From NCBI GenBank assembly GCA_024362935.1, contig JANCRA010000019.1:3530501-3594500 (forward strand): 64,000 bases of DNA, written 5' to 3'. A model generated the notes under the pieces. That model saw nothing but the letters and a program-made list of their open reading frames with translations. It was not told the DNA's origin and did not search any database. The stretch comes from Setophaga petechia (taxonomy: Eukaryota > Chordata > Aves > Passeriformes > Parulidae). Below are positions 25,468 through 37,129 of the stretch, piece after piece; positions within the stretch are counted from its first letter, which is position 1; every line of letters begins with the position of its first letter. The position numbers were made by a program, and so were the translations under genes.

Positions 25468-27945
25468 GAAGGTCTGAATTACCTTCAGGGACTTGCTGGA
25501 CCTTCCCAAATAGTAAGAAACTCTTTCATAGTTTCATGTGGCTGATCTCTGACCACTGTTAATCATGTGCTTTAAGTTTTGTAGTTGTTTTCCTTGTTAG
25601 GGAATTAGTGACCACCCAGCCCTGTTGGTGTCCTGAGCATTTTCATTTGTAATGGCTTTGGAGTCATTACCCAATCCACTTAATTGCTATTAAAGCCAAA
25701 TGCAAGGAGGGGATACACCCAACCACCACCACTACTCAGAAAGTGAGAGTTCAGACTGGAAAAAATCTATGTATATTGTTATGATAAAGATGGAAATAGT
25801 CTGCTGCTATCCCCACCAGATTTATCCAAGTTACTGTTTAGAAGGTGGGTAATGTTGGGGAGGAGGCTTGTATGAAACTCCATCTTCTTTAGAAAAGAGT
25901 TAATTACTCTTTAAGACTAAATTATTTGGTACTGCATCTGGTTTTCAGGTTTATTTGAAACATAATGCATCTTAGATAGATCTAACTAAATCTTAGACTA
26001 TTTCTCCCATCATTTCATTCTTTCCTGGTGTACCTCTAGCCCCAGACCAGACACCACTGAACATACAACATTGCTAGCAGATAAATACTTTGGAGAGAGA
26101 CCTAGTTTACTGTGAAGACTGTGAGACACTCCTGAAAATGAGCAGAAAAAAGCATTTAAAAAAAATTATTTTTAAAAGTATTCAAATGTGTTTGTCTGTG
26201 TAGTCCTTAAAAATGGCAAAGTAGTTCTTGATTTTATCCAACCATTAATGAATTCTTCTGTAGCACTAGGGGTGTCCATGGTGTTATAGGTATTTTTCTT
26301 TTGTTCTCACCAATGGTCTTGTAAACACATGGGTATGTGCTTTACTCTGTTCAGGTAATTAACTCTGCTAGCCAAGTGCTCAAATGCCCTTCCTAAATGT
26401 CATGTTTTGTCCTCAGTTTCCTTGAATTAGAAGATATTTATTTAGTACCTCATTCACTAACCAATTGAAAATGAAAATAAATTATTTTCTCATTTTTAAC
26501 ACCAACTTTAAGGGTTTTTTCATTGGCTAAGATTTGGGGCTCTAGCACAGCCTTGTATATGCTTGAATGGTCTTACAGATTAAATGGACCAGGTCAGTTG
26601 AATATTCAGTGAGCAAAGCTAAATTTACCAGTCCTTTAAGTAATATGACATCTTTGAAAAACACAGATAAGGTGTTTTTGTAGTGCAGCCTTTTCTCTTG
26701 ACAGCATACTTTTAAAGGACAAAATAAATAGGCGATTAAGGAAAATTGTTTCTGACCGATGTTCAGCCTTGGAAAGCTTCTTACTGCCCTGCCTCTGAAT
26801 CAGGAGGGTACCAGGGTTTATCTGCTGGGAGCACACACAGGGACCTCCACCTCCTCATAAATCTGCTGCTCGGTAGGTCAGGTGGCTGCCTGGGAGCTGG
26901 GTCTGTCCTTGTGGGGCTGTGCCTGGCAGGGCTGTCTGGTGGCCTGGCTGTTCCTCTGTCGTGCTCTGGGGTTGGTGTGCCACAGCTCTTACCTTGCCCT
27001 GACCCTCTCCTCCCAGCACGGAGGGGGTCTCCTAGCTGGAAGTTCAGAATGCTTTGGTCCTGGCTGGATCCTGCTGGCTTGGCAGCAGTAAGCCAGGGCA
27101 GACCCACAGCTGGCTCCAGCTCCTCACTGCCCTGGGCTCTGCAGGCAGGCAGGCAGATGCTCCTGGAATCGATGCAGGCAATCAGGAGACTCCCCTGCAG
27201 TATTTCAGCACAAAGAATCCACACTCAGCTGCACTGGCATGCTGGAAAAGGCTTCATACCACCATTTTGCATACAAGTAAGATTTTACTGGCGGGGAGAG
27301 ACATACCTGGTGTAGGCTGAGGGGCTGGTGCACAGGGCAGTGTCCATCTCTGGACACTAAAATGCCCCCTGCCATTTTGGGTGAGGGATGTGTCAGATCA
27401 CCTACCAACTCCTGTGCTGGGTGTGTGTGGAGAGCAGGATGGGCATGGTGTGGAGGGAGGGGAGCCTTGCCTGTGTTAGGTGCTGGAGCACTGGCAAAGT
27501 GTTTGCCTGTGATGAGGAACTGGGTGTACTTTTTGCATCCATTAATACAAGCACAGCAGGAGTTATCTGTTGAGTTGAGAGGGGCAGTATTTTCCATAGG
27601 TGGCAATACCCACACCAGTCATTTTTTGAACTTTCTGTACAAATTGCCAAGGACTGACATAAAATAAATTGAAGCGAAGGATGAGTTGTAGCACAAACCA
27701 GTGAGACACTGTTTCAAGTAACTGTTTGAAGGCTTGTTTTAGAGTCTTGAAAGGAAGCAGGAATTCACGTGTTTTATTTTTAGCTTGCAAGGGAAGAGTT
27801 ATTTAATGTTCCTTTGTATCTCATCTCTGAAAATGTTCTCACTGAGGCAGGATCTGAAGTCCTGGAGCTGGTTAACCCAAGACTTGCCTGTCTGTGAAAA
27901 TTTATATCTTACAAACGGGAATTACTGAAATTGTTTTTCGCCTAT

Positions 27946-28031
27946 AAAATTTTAAGTAAAAAATAAGTAAATTTTAAAAAATTAATTAATTTTTACTTAA
28001 AAATTAATTTAAGTAAATTTTAAATTTTAAG
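27946..28031. repeat. AT-only block with inverted and direct repeats
   Basis: Nearly pure A/T with only isolated G or C bases. The 13-mer TTTTAAGTAAAAA (27950-27962) has its exact reverse complement at 27990-28002, giving a 13-bp stem with a 27-base loop. AAGTAAATTTTAAA occurs twice in direct orientation (27965-27978 and 28011-28024). The centre holds ATTAATTAAT. It probably arose by local duplication or slippage. Confidence 0.85.
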
Positions 28032-30911
28032 AGCTGAGTCCAAACTCCAAAACCCGTAGAGGGTTGAAATACTTTCTGCTGCTGGCTGTGATTTGTGATT
28101 CACAGTATATAGTCAGGTGTGTCTTGCTTTCAGGATCTATAAGTGTTTTCAGCTTTTTATTGTGGAGCTGCTTTTGTTGCCAATTGCTTTGATTTTGGCT
28201 CCCATTAGGTTATGGGAGTTCTAATTTTTCTAAAGGAATATTTTTAGCCAAGATGTTAATGATATTGCCATGACTGGGCCTTAAATCTCTAAGCAGAGAT
28301 GGGACAAGCTACTCACAGCTAGTGCTGAAAAAAACCTCTCTTGCATTTTCCTCTCCCCTCCTCCCAGGTCTCTGAATGTCAGTACCATGGCTCATGCTTA
28401 GGTTCCTGAAAAATCAATGAAATATTTATGATACTTGGTTTTCCAGCAGCTGGGTAATGAATGGGCTTGCAAGATATTGCTGGTCAATACCTGCCCCTCT
28501 TGTCCAGTACTCCTGGGTAAACAAACATGCATCTTAACCTTCTTGTGAGACTGCTCTCATTTTCCTTGATTTTCTTTCCTGTGAGGCAGCAGAACAGTGT
28601 CAGCAGCAGTGAAATGAGAGCTATCATTTCCTCGAATGGGTAAGACAATCTGCAAAGCATGTATTAAAAATAAAACAGGAAGTCAGTGATTATCAATTTT
28701 TAGCAAACAGTTTTCTGCTGATCTTCAGACTGATGCCTAATGGTAACAAAAGGACAAGCTCTGCATCTGGGCAATGTAATTTGTAGTTATTTGGAGTATC
28801 TTTTCCCCTCATTAGACATGGATAGTTTTTATTTTAGGCCCCAAGACCTGTAAGAATAATAACAGAGGCCTAGTGTTGTTGCTGGTAAACAGTGTGTGTT
28901 GAACAGCATGTCTGGGATAAATAGGTATTGGGGTTAAAAAAAACAGGGAAAATCCCCTTTTTTGTGCATTTACAGTTTTCTGAAGTAAAAGGCAGCATAT
29001 GGCACCCCTAGCAAAGAAGAAGTCCCTCTTTTCAGAGACTCCCCCCAGCTCAAGGAGTTAGTGATTGCTTCCCACCCTGATAAAGGAGTATTACTGGCAT
29101 CCATGTGGTGTGGGTGACAGGAAATGAGGCTTCCTCCAGACCTGGCACCTGCTTGTGGAGCAGCAATGGTGATGGGAGGAGAATGCACCTGCGAGCAGCC
29201 AGCAGTCCTGATGGATGTCTGTTCTCACTGCCAGAGAGGAGCCAGGGCTCTACTGCACGGGTGGCTTCTCCTTATTGCACCTCTTTTCCCCTCAAGAAGA
29301 GTCAGGAGTGTTCATTTGGACCCCTCTGCAGAGGAGAGGGAACAACCTGCGCACCTGCCAGGAAAGGGAATCCTACACAACTGCTCCTGCTCAGAAAAGA
29401 TTGGGAGCTGGGCCAAACATTTCATACGTGGGTGATTAAAATTAGGCTTCTGCATCCATATGTACATTCTCATTTTGAAAACACTGCCTGGCTTACTTTT
29501 CTCTCCTGCCTTTTATGTTTTCCCCTAATGGGAGAATGCTTCCACCTTTCCTGTGGCTTTGACAGTGGCCCTTGCACTTACTGAAAGTACATTTATCTTT
29601 TCTGTCTGTAATCATACCTGATCACAGGCACAGGAACACAGCTCTGTCTTTCCATTTTCCACTAATACTCCCTTGACAAGTATCTTCTTGAAAGGGGAAA
29701 AAACCGTGATAATCTCTCCTTTGGAAAAACAGCCAAGTTCTGCAGCGGACTTGGCTTTCTGCCTGGCTTCCTGTGCTGCTTCAGCCCGAGCAAACTGAGA
29801 CCTTCCTGCAACGCACACTGGCTGATCCAGAAAAGTCCAGGTCTTGCTGGAAAGGCATCCTGAGGACGAAGGGGGGAAGGTAGGCAGTCTGGCACAGCAT
29901 TCAGCTGTAATGTGCTTGTGTGCAGCCTGTTCTGTTCAGAAGCAGCAAAACCACCAAAGGATTAAGAAGCAATAGGGCAGTGAGTGCATGGCTGCATGAC
30001 CTCCGATTATGAAGGATGGAGACATGCCCAAACCAAAGCTGTGCTGGTGCAGGAGGACTTTGTGCAAAATTCCAGCTTTTAGTGTCAGATGCATAAGATC
30101 ACAGAGATGCTTATTATCATTAGACAGTGATTTGTTCTTGAGAGTTCTGAACCATTCCGAGACCCCAGTACTTCCAGAAAGAAATCCTTATGTTTCTAAA
30201 CACTTCTGAGTATTTTTTGATGTTCTCCTCATAATGGCTCTTCATAGGAAAAAGAGGAGACTTCCTGGAATTAGCAATTGCTAGGAAAGCCCTGTTAATG
30301 CTGCTGTTTTATAAGCAGCCAGATGTCTGCATTCTCCTGCTTCACACTGTGTACCCACTGCAGTCTAAGGGCTACCAGTGGGGAGGGAGCAGAGGGGATC
30401 CACATTGCCCTGGAGGCTGATTAGCTGTGTCATGTCATGCTTCAAAGACAGGATTCTTACTTGGGTAAACTCCTCTGAGCAGGGACGTAGCAGAGCCTCC
30501 ACTGTGCCATGTGTGCTTGGGAGGTGTGGACTTGCCCATCACGCAGTTATTGCAGCGCTGTCCTGGTTCTGGCCCTTGCACATGGACATGTGCTCCCATG
30601 CATTTCAACAGCCACCCTGGACCTTTCCTGGGGAAAAAACCTGCACCCACAGACACGCTGAAATATTTTCCCTGTGAGCACATCTTGGATGGTAAATCAA
30701 GGCTCGAATCCTCCCCACATGGTCCTAGCTGGGGCTTGGTGAGGGTGCGTGGGATCTCCCTGTGCTGGGTTTCCTTTCCTTTCCTCTGGAACAGCTACAA
30801 GCTGCTGGGTGCAGGCCAAGGCAGAGGCAGAGGAGGCAGCTGATGCACACCCCATTCTTGCCCTAACATGGAGCTAGAACAAGGCTGCAGGGCACACATA
30901 GATACAAAAGC

Positions 30912-30926
30912 TTTTTTTTTTTTTTT
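30912..30926. repeat. Poly(T) run, 15 bases
   Basis: A simple homopolymer with no recognisable retrocopy beside it. Confidence 0.85.
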
Positions 30927-33532
30927 AATCAAGACTAAGAACAAAGCACCTTGTATAGCAAAGTGAATTTTATAGCTTTTTCCAGCCTGGAAAAAGGCTT
31001 TTCAGAGCAGATAGTGCTGGCAATGTCTCCTGACAAGTCTGCAGGCTTTAGGTAGTTTATCTCAAGCTGTTTTTCATTCCTGCAAATTTTAAATTGTCCT
31101 CCCACACCCACAAAATTAAATAAAAGCAGTGACTTAAAAGCAAAATATCCCAATAAAAAAGCCCAAGTGAAATTGGTACATTTTTACAGAGCAGCTTCCA
31201 AAACCCTGCCCATAATTGTAGTTTTTAAGAGGACTTGCAGTTTATGCATGGCCGCTAAGCATGGCCTCTAAACATCTCCCTCCATCAGTAAGTTTTCTGG
31301 TGCCATGTGGAGTACAGGAGTATGCTAGGATTAGAGAAGCAAGTATTCATTGTGTACAAGCAAGAGGACAAGGTATGTATAAAATACTTAAAGAATTACG
31401 CAGCAGCTATTACTGTCATAAGAATGTTGGCAAATGAGCACGGGGAGAAGCCAAAATATGTTCCCCAGGGAGCAAAAGAGGAGCAGGACTGAGCAGTTAG
31501 ATGTTGGCTCTGGGAACTGAACCATCCCCGTGTGTGTAGCCACTGTGCATGCTGTCTCATGCCTGGGAAGGCTGCTGCAGCCTGTCCCCCCAAAGGTGAA
31601 AAAGCCCTTACATGAATGAGAGGGGAAGATGGAAATTAGCTACAGAGGAAGGAAGTTTTTTGAGAATTACATCTCAGTTTTTCGACTGTTTAAGGAAAAG
31701 CTTGTTTATAATAGTATCCTGTCAATAGGAGGTGTCTGTGTAGGTGGGTGTGTATATGCACAGAATATATGTGTATGGGGAAAAAGAACTTTCACTGTGG
31801 TCTGTCAGCCTTAAGCACATGGCTTCTATTTTTCCTTAAACCCTGCAACTTCATTAAAAAAGGAAAAAATAAGACATTAAGAAACTCCCAAGGTAGAGTG
31901 CATGTGAGTGTATGTTTGCGAGGGAGTATGAGTAATTTATCTTCACATTTAGCTGGAGCCTTGGTATTGTCAAAGCAGCTGAATCACTGCCTGAGAGCTG
32001 CCATCTTTGCCATGGTGATAATTTGTCAGAGTGCCAACACTGCTGCCTACTGTCTCTGAAGAGCTGACCTTGTAACAACATCAACACTCTTTCTTTGGCT
32101 TTTGCTGACATACTCTAGGCTCTGGAAACTGTTTTCAAAACAAATATATAATCAAGTGTTGTGCTTGTAAAAGCAATTGTGTTTCTGTCCGTCAGATTAT
32201 TTTAGGGTGTCTCGCCTGCCAAAGGGCAAAGCAAAGGAACAAACAGGGAGGACACAACCATATAAAAAGTGAGGGGCTTTCTGTATACAGGAATGATGGG
32301 AATCAAAATTAACCATCACAAAATCAGAAGTTAATGGTAAAGGGACAGCTTATGACTCCTTGTGCTGTTCCATTGTAAACTTGTTTCCTAAAGCAAGGAC
32401 AAGTGAGCAGAGCACTACAGACAACAGGAAGAACACACAAGAGCCAAAAGCAAGGAAAGCTCTGGATTTAATGGTGCTGTTCTGGCTTTCTTCACACAGA
32501 AAAAAGTTGCCATCTAAAATACTGACGGATACTTTGCATCTAGACATTTGATGTGGAGACATGAGAGAGGCTTAGCTTAACAAGTAGAGTAAAGGCATTG
32601 TCAGTACCTGAAAATACCAATCTTCTTGGCTCTAGGTTTACACTACTCTGTACTAGGTAACCTGACAAGTCCAGGCACTACCCAGCTGGGGGACTATCTG
32701 AGCACTTTGTATTCCCACTGTTCATGTAGATGTATCAAACTCCAATGCTCTCTGTGTTGTGCAGTGTGTTTGGCAGGGCACAGCTGCAAAGGAAGCAGAA
32801 CAAGGCAGACGCACTACTCAACTTGCTCCACACTTGCTATGGTTTTGATTGTGGGGGCCAGTGAAATGCTGTTACTGATCTCTTTTCTTCTTGCTTCTTT
32901 ACTAAACTAAATTAATATAGCACTCACTGATGTCCTGAATGACGTTTCATGGAAAGATTTTGTGGTATTGGAGATCAGGTAGTGGATGCATGACAAGCTT
33001 TCCTTAAAAGCTGCCATGCAACATACAAAACCCATACATATGGTTAGGTAACAGCAGTTGTAATTTTAGATATGGGATTGGAAAATGCAGTCAGATTAAA
33101 CCTAGTACTCTCTAGGTTAAGACCAGAATGAAAGATGTAGCTAGCCAAAGTTTGGGGGCAACATCTTCATGAGACACCCCAGTTTTCACTCCCTCTCAGA
33201 GATCTATTTTCAGATGTTGCCAGAAAGGAGAACACTATAATTTATACCAACATGTTTCCCCTGGAACCTTCTGAAAGTGTGATCCTTTGGATTTATTGAA
33301 GTCAGGTGAATATTTTATATAGCTGAAGTTTCACTTCTGCATGTAGAAGTTACTCTAGATTTTGTGTAACAGAGGATAAAAATTGTGTTGTTTGTCCACT
33401 TTCAGACTTATTTACTTGAAAAACCTCCAATGTAAAGCACTCTGAATTCAGCTCCTGACACTTAGAGGAGCTTTGAGGTTTGTGGGATTCGGTTCACATG
33501 CATCAATGTATTGCTCTGTCTTTATGTGTATC

Positions 33533-33542
33533 TGTGTGTGTG

Positions 33543-33590
<48 letters not shown>

Positions 33591-33604
33591 AATATATACG
33601 TATA
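33533..33604. repeat. Compound (TG)n-(TA)n microsatellite
   Basis: A short TG stretch (33533-33543) runs into 19 uninterrupted TA units (33549-33586) and then a palindromic TTTAAA / ATATACGTATAT tail to about 33604. The TA array is self-complementary and likely to be length-polymorphic. Frames translated across it give only Tyr-Ile runs and are artefacts. Confidence 0.95.
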
Positions 33605-36168
33605 TGGCCAGCAAAACTGCAGAAAATTGCATTTGAGAGAAACAACCATCATATTATATTTGACTTTGCATTGTTTTCCAGCTTGCTTGTGTTTACAGTT
33701 TAGTGCTGGATTTTAACCTGCAAGTTTTCTGTTTGGGCTAAATTTTCTTTTCACATTTCTTCCTGTTTGGCACTTGAATCAGTAGGCTAAAGAAAAAAAC
33801 TAACAATCAGTAAAAGACTGAAAGCAGGATTCTCAATAATGTGGAAATAACTTGCCATGAGAGTTATTTTCAAACCTGTTGGCCTTTTTGGAGGCAGAGG
33901 GCTAGGCTGTTATCTTGGACATTGGAATGATACAGCACTGGAGTGAGACAGCATCTCAACTTGTAAGGAGTGAGTGCTGTAAGTTGCTGGGTCTGTTCTA
34001 TGTTGTCCAGATGGAATGTGCAAGTTTAGCTTTGAAAAGCTCATTTGTGCCTGAAAAAAAGAGGTTTTGTTGCCTTAACCAAAGGCATAACTAGGAATGG
34101 AAATCTGAATGGTCACCAAGCTATGGTGGACAGGCAGTGACTAAATCTTTTTAAACATGGCCACCCATACACGTTCAGATTTGGGAAGGCTTCGCTTGTT
34201 GGGTGGGCCGTGTCTAAAATGTTTGCTTGAACCAAGCTTTTAACAAAAATTTGGTGCAAATTAGCCTCCTGAGATACTACTGAAAGCTCAGTTGTCTTTG
34301 CAATGGAAACAGGAATTTTTTCTGATAATGAGAAAATTTAGTTTAGTGCCTGAAATCAAGTCACAAGATGCATGGATTATAATTTGTTCAACTTTATATT
34401 AAAAGCAGACACTAGGCTTTAGTGAACTATTTTCAAGCTAAATGTCAGTCCCCTGTACCACAGAAACCTGCTTCTTACAGGTTTAGCTTCTTCAGGATGG
34501 ATGGCAAGAAGGACTTTCAGAATGATTTTCCAGGGGACCATACGCTCTTACTGGCAGTGCATGATTTTAGCTAATGGATTTATTAGCTTATGCTGGTTTT
34601 TTTCCTTCCTGTGTGAGTGGGATCACTCAGCAGAGACCCTCCCAGCATGCAGCCCTTAATAATAGGTAAGGAAGATTTTTCTATCAAATGAGAAATTGCT
34701 CCTTGTGAGAAAGCTAATTTGATGCTATCTGAGGCAGACCTGCTAGGATTTCTACCAAGTAGTGCCTAAAAAATGCAAATTGCTTTTAAAAAATGAATAT
34801 TTATTGTTTACTTCTGAAAACAAGGGAGCCATGCATTAGCTGCTCAGTGAGCAGAGTATCAGACTGGACCGTAGAAGGAGAAGAGGAAAATACCATGGAA
34901 AATAGGCCCGTAGGCTGAGCCAGATTTTTCCCTGATTTTGTGCATAAAAAGGTCTTGTTACAGCCACATCCTTTAAGCCCTGTGGAGTCAAGATGCATTG
35001 CCAAGAAAGGCTTTTGCATCTCTGATTGCATGCTGCCTCCTCCACCAGCCTGTATTTTTCTAAAAATAATCCTGATTTCATACCTTTGCTGATGGACCTT
35101 ATAGCAGCCATAATAGACGCAGCCTCCCTGGAAAACAGTCAGTAATATGAAAAAGCATTGGATCCACTCTTTGAGGGAGGTTGTACAAAGCTTTTGAAGA
35201 GGCATCCTTTGTATTTTGAGCTCTGCTAAAACGTAGTAAGCTTATCCCAAGCCCCTTCTGCTTCCTTGGGACAAGCAAGTCACTGCTTCGACGTAGTAGA
35301 AGAACAAGAATTCCTTTTTTTCTTTAAAACAAAGTCACTTGGCAGGGGGCAAAGAAAGGATTTCTTTTCCTATCCATTGAGAGATTTGTCAGGCAGCACA
35401 GCCTGAAATGTCTGCTCAGGGTGTGTGACAGTCACTAACTGTGGAGGGAGCGTCCCAAGACAGGTGTCATATTCTCCATTTGATAAGCAGGGAGAAGAGC
35501 TGCCCTGCAATTGGCAGCACAGCTTTCTGAGCTCTGGGTCTGTGTTGCTGCGCTGTCAGTGGCAGAGCCCTTCTCCCACACACTCTGCCCAGCCCTCTTC
35601 GTGCCACCATCCTCACAGCTGTGTCAGCTCCTTTATCCCTTTGGCTCCTGGGATGCTGCTACACCAGATCTGCTGCTGGAGCAGCAGTAATGCACAGCTG
35701 TGCATACTGTGGATGTAAGAGCTTGCAGGCAGCCCTGAGGTGTCATACATGTATTCATCAGGGTGCCAGAGGTAGGGAAAATATGCTGATGGTCATTCAA
35801 AATATTTTCCCAGCACAGAGATTACTCTGGCTTGATGACTCCACATTTAACAGCTTTGTAATATGATGGCATGGTGGTGTGAATGTCCCCGGCCTTCATT
35901 CTCTGGGCTGGGCTTGTCTCTCTGTTCTAGGTGGTGCTTTTCCTCTCCATTTTTTTCTCCACAGCAAAATACAAAGAAGTGGAGTTTGATATGTACCTTG
36001 TAGTCATGCTGCACCCAGGGCTGCCTAGGCCTGACCAAGCAAAACTGGACCTTAAAATTCACTGTGCATATATTTGTATCTGGAAGGTTTCCCAGGCTAT
36101 AGCCAGGTGGCACCAGAAAACCAGAAACACAAACCATGCAAACATTGATATAGGAGGGAGCACTTCCA

Positions 36169-37129
36169 TGTGGTGATTGACGCTGGATTGACTCCAGGTG
36201 CCCATCAAAGCTTCTTTGTCACTTGACTCCTTAGCTGGGCAGGGAAAGGAAAACACTGTGAAAGGTTCACGGGGCAGAGGGAGATTGCTCAGCAGTTATT
36301 GTCATGGAACACTTGGGGAAGTTAGTTACATTCATTATCCAGCCAAATCAAAGAAGGATAATGAGAAATAAACCCAAATTTAAAACCACTTTCCCCTTCC
36401 CTTTTTCCCAGTTTTAACTTCATTTCCAACTTTTCTGTACTTTGTCCATCCTCCCAGTAGCACAAGGAGGATGGGGAATGGCAGTGGCAGTCAATTCATT
36501 GCACATTGTCTCTGCTGATTCTTCCTCCTCAAGGAGAGGACTTATCATACTCTTCCTCTGCTCCAGTGTGGAGTCCCTCCCATGGGAGACAGTTCTCCAT
36601 GAATTTCTCCAACTTCCCACTGGCTGCAGTTCTTCATGAACTGCTCCAGCATGGGTCTCCCATTGGGTTCACAAGCCCTGCCAGCAATCTGGCTCCTGTG
36701 TGGGCTCCTTTTTCCATGAGGCCACAAGTTCTGCTCCAGCATATGCTTTCCATAGTGTCACATCCTCCTTTGAGCATCCCCCTGCCTCTGGTGTGGGGTC
36801 CTCCATGGGCTCTAGGTGGATATCTGCTCCACCATGAACCTCAGTGAGCTTCAGTGGAGTCTCCTCTCATGCTGAAGTACCTCCTCCCACTCCTTCTTCA
36901 CTGACCTGGGAGTCTACTGAGCTGTTTTTCTCACGTATTCTCATTCCTTTCCCCATCTGCAATCATTTTTTGTGCTACCACTGTTGCTGGTGGGCTCAGA
37001 CTTGGCCAGCATCTTGGAACAGGATAGTACAGACTCAGTTGGACATGGGGGGAAAGTTTCTAGCAGCTTCCCAGAAGCCAACCCTGTAGCATACCATCTA
37101 CCAAAACCTGTCCACACAAACACAATGCA
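36169..37129 (-). mobile_element. Solo LTR of an avian endogenous retrovirus
   Basis: A 961-bp element recognised from its full order of blocks, reading on the minus strand from 37129 to 36169. The ends are TG and CA on both strands ('tgtggtgattg' at 36169 and 'caatgca' at 37123-37129), as in retroviral LTRs. Inside are several imperfect repeats of a 'ctgctccagcrtgg'-type motif, then a conserved block at 36869-36900 and an A-rich stretch near 36340-36390. No gag, pol or env remnant flanks it, so it is a solo LTR left by recombination between two LTRs. The five bases on each side (ttcca and cagca) do not match, so the target duplication has decayed or an edge is off by a few bases. I believe it belongs to a high-copy bird LTR family, possibly ERVL-like. 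The class is uncertain. Confidence 0.82.

Larger units (their letters stand above)
24863..36168. other. Mostly unique non-coding DNA, no gene seen
   Basis: About 11.3 kb without a recognised exon or transposon. It contains T runs (25448-25467, 30912-30926), an AT-only repeat block (27946-28031), a GC-rich patch (about 26870-27480) and a TG/TA microsatellite (33533-33587). The longest open frame of the whole window (26746-27315, 189 codons) lies in the GC-rich patch. It starts at TTG, overlaps a 147-codon frame on the other strand and shows no domain. It is not called a gene. Confidence 0.65.

Noticed and set aside
26746..27315. The longest open frame of the window, 189 codons, plus strand
   Set aside because: It begins at TTG, lies in a GC-rich patch, overlaps a 147-codon frame on the opposite strand and has no recognisable domain or splice context.
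33448..33716. Frames encoding Tyr-Ile runs
   Set aside because: They are translations of the TA microsatellite.
36420..36847. Several frames inside the LTR on both strands
   Set aside because: They are by-products of the LTR sub-repeats. No retroviral protein is encoded.
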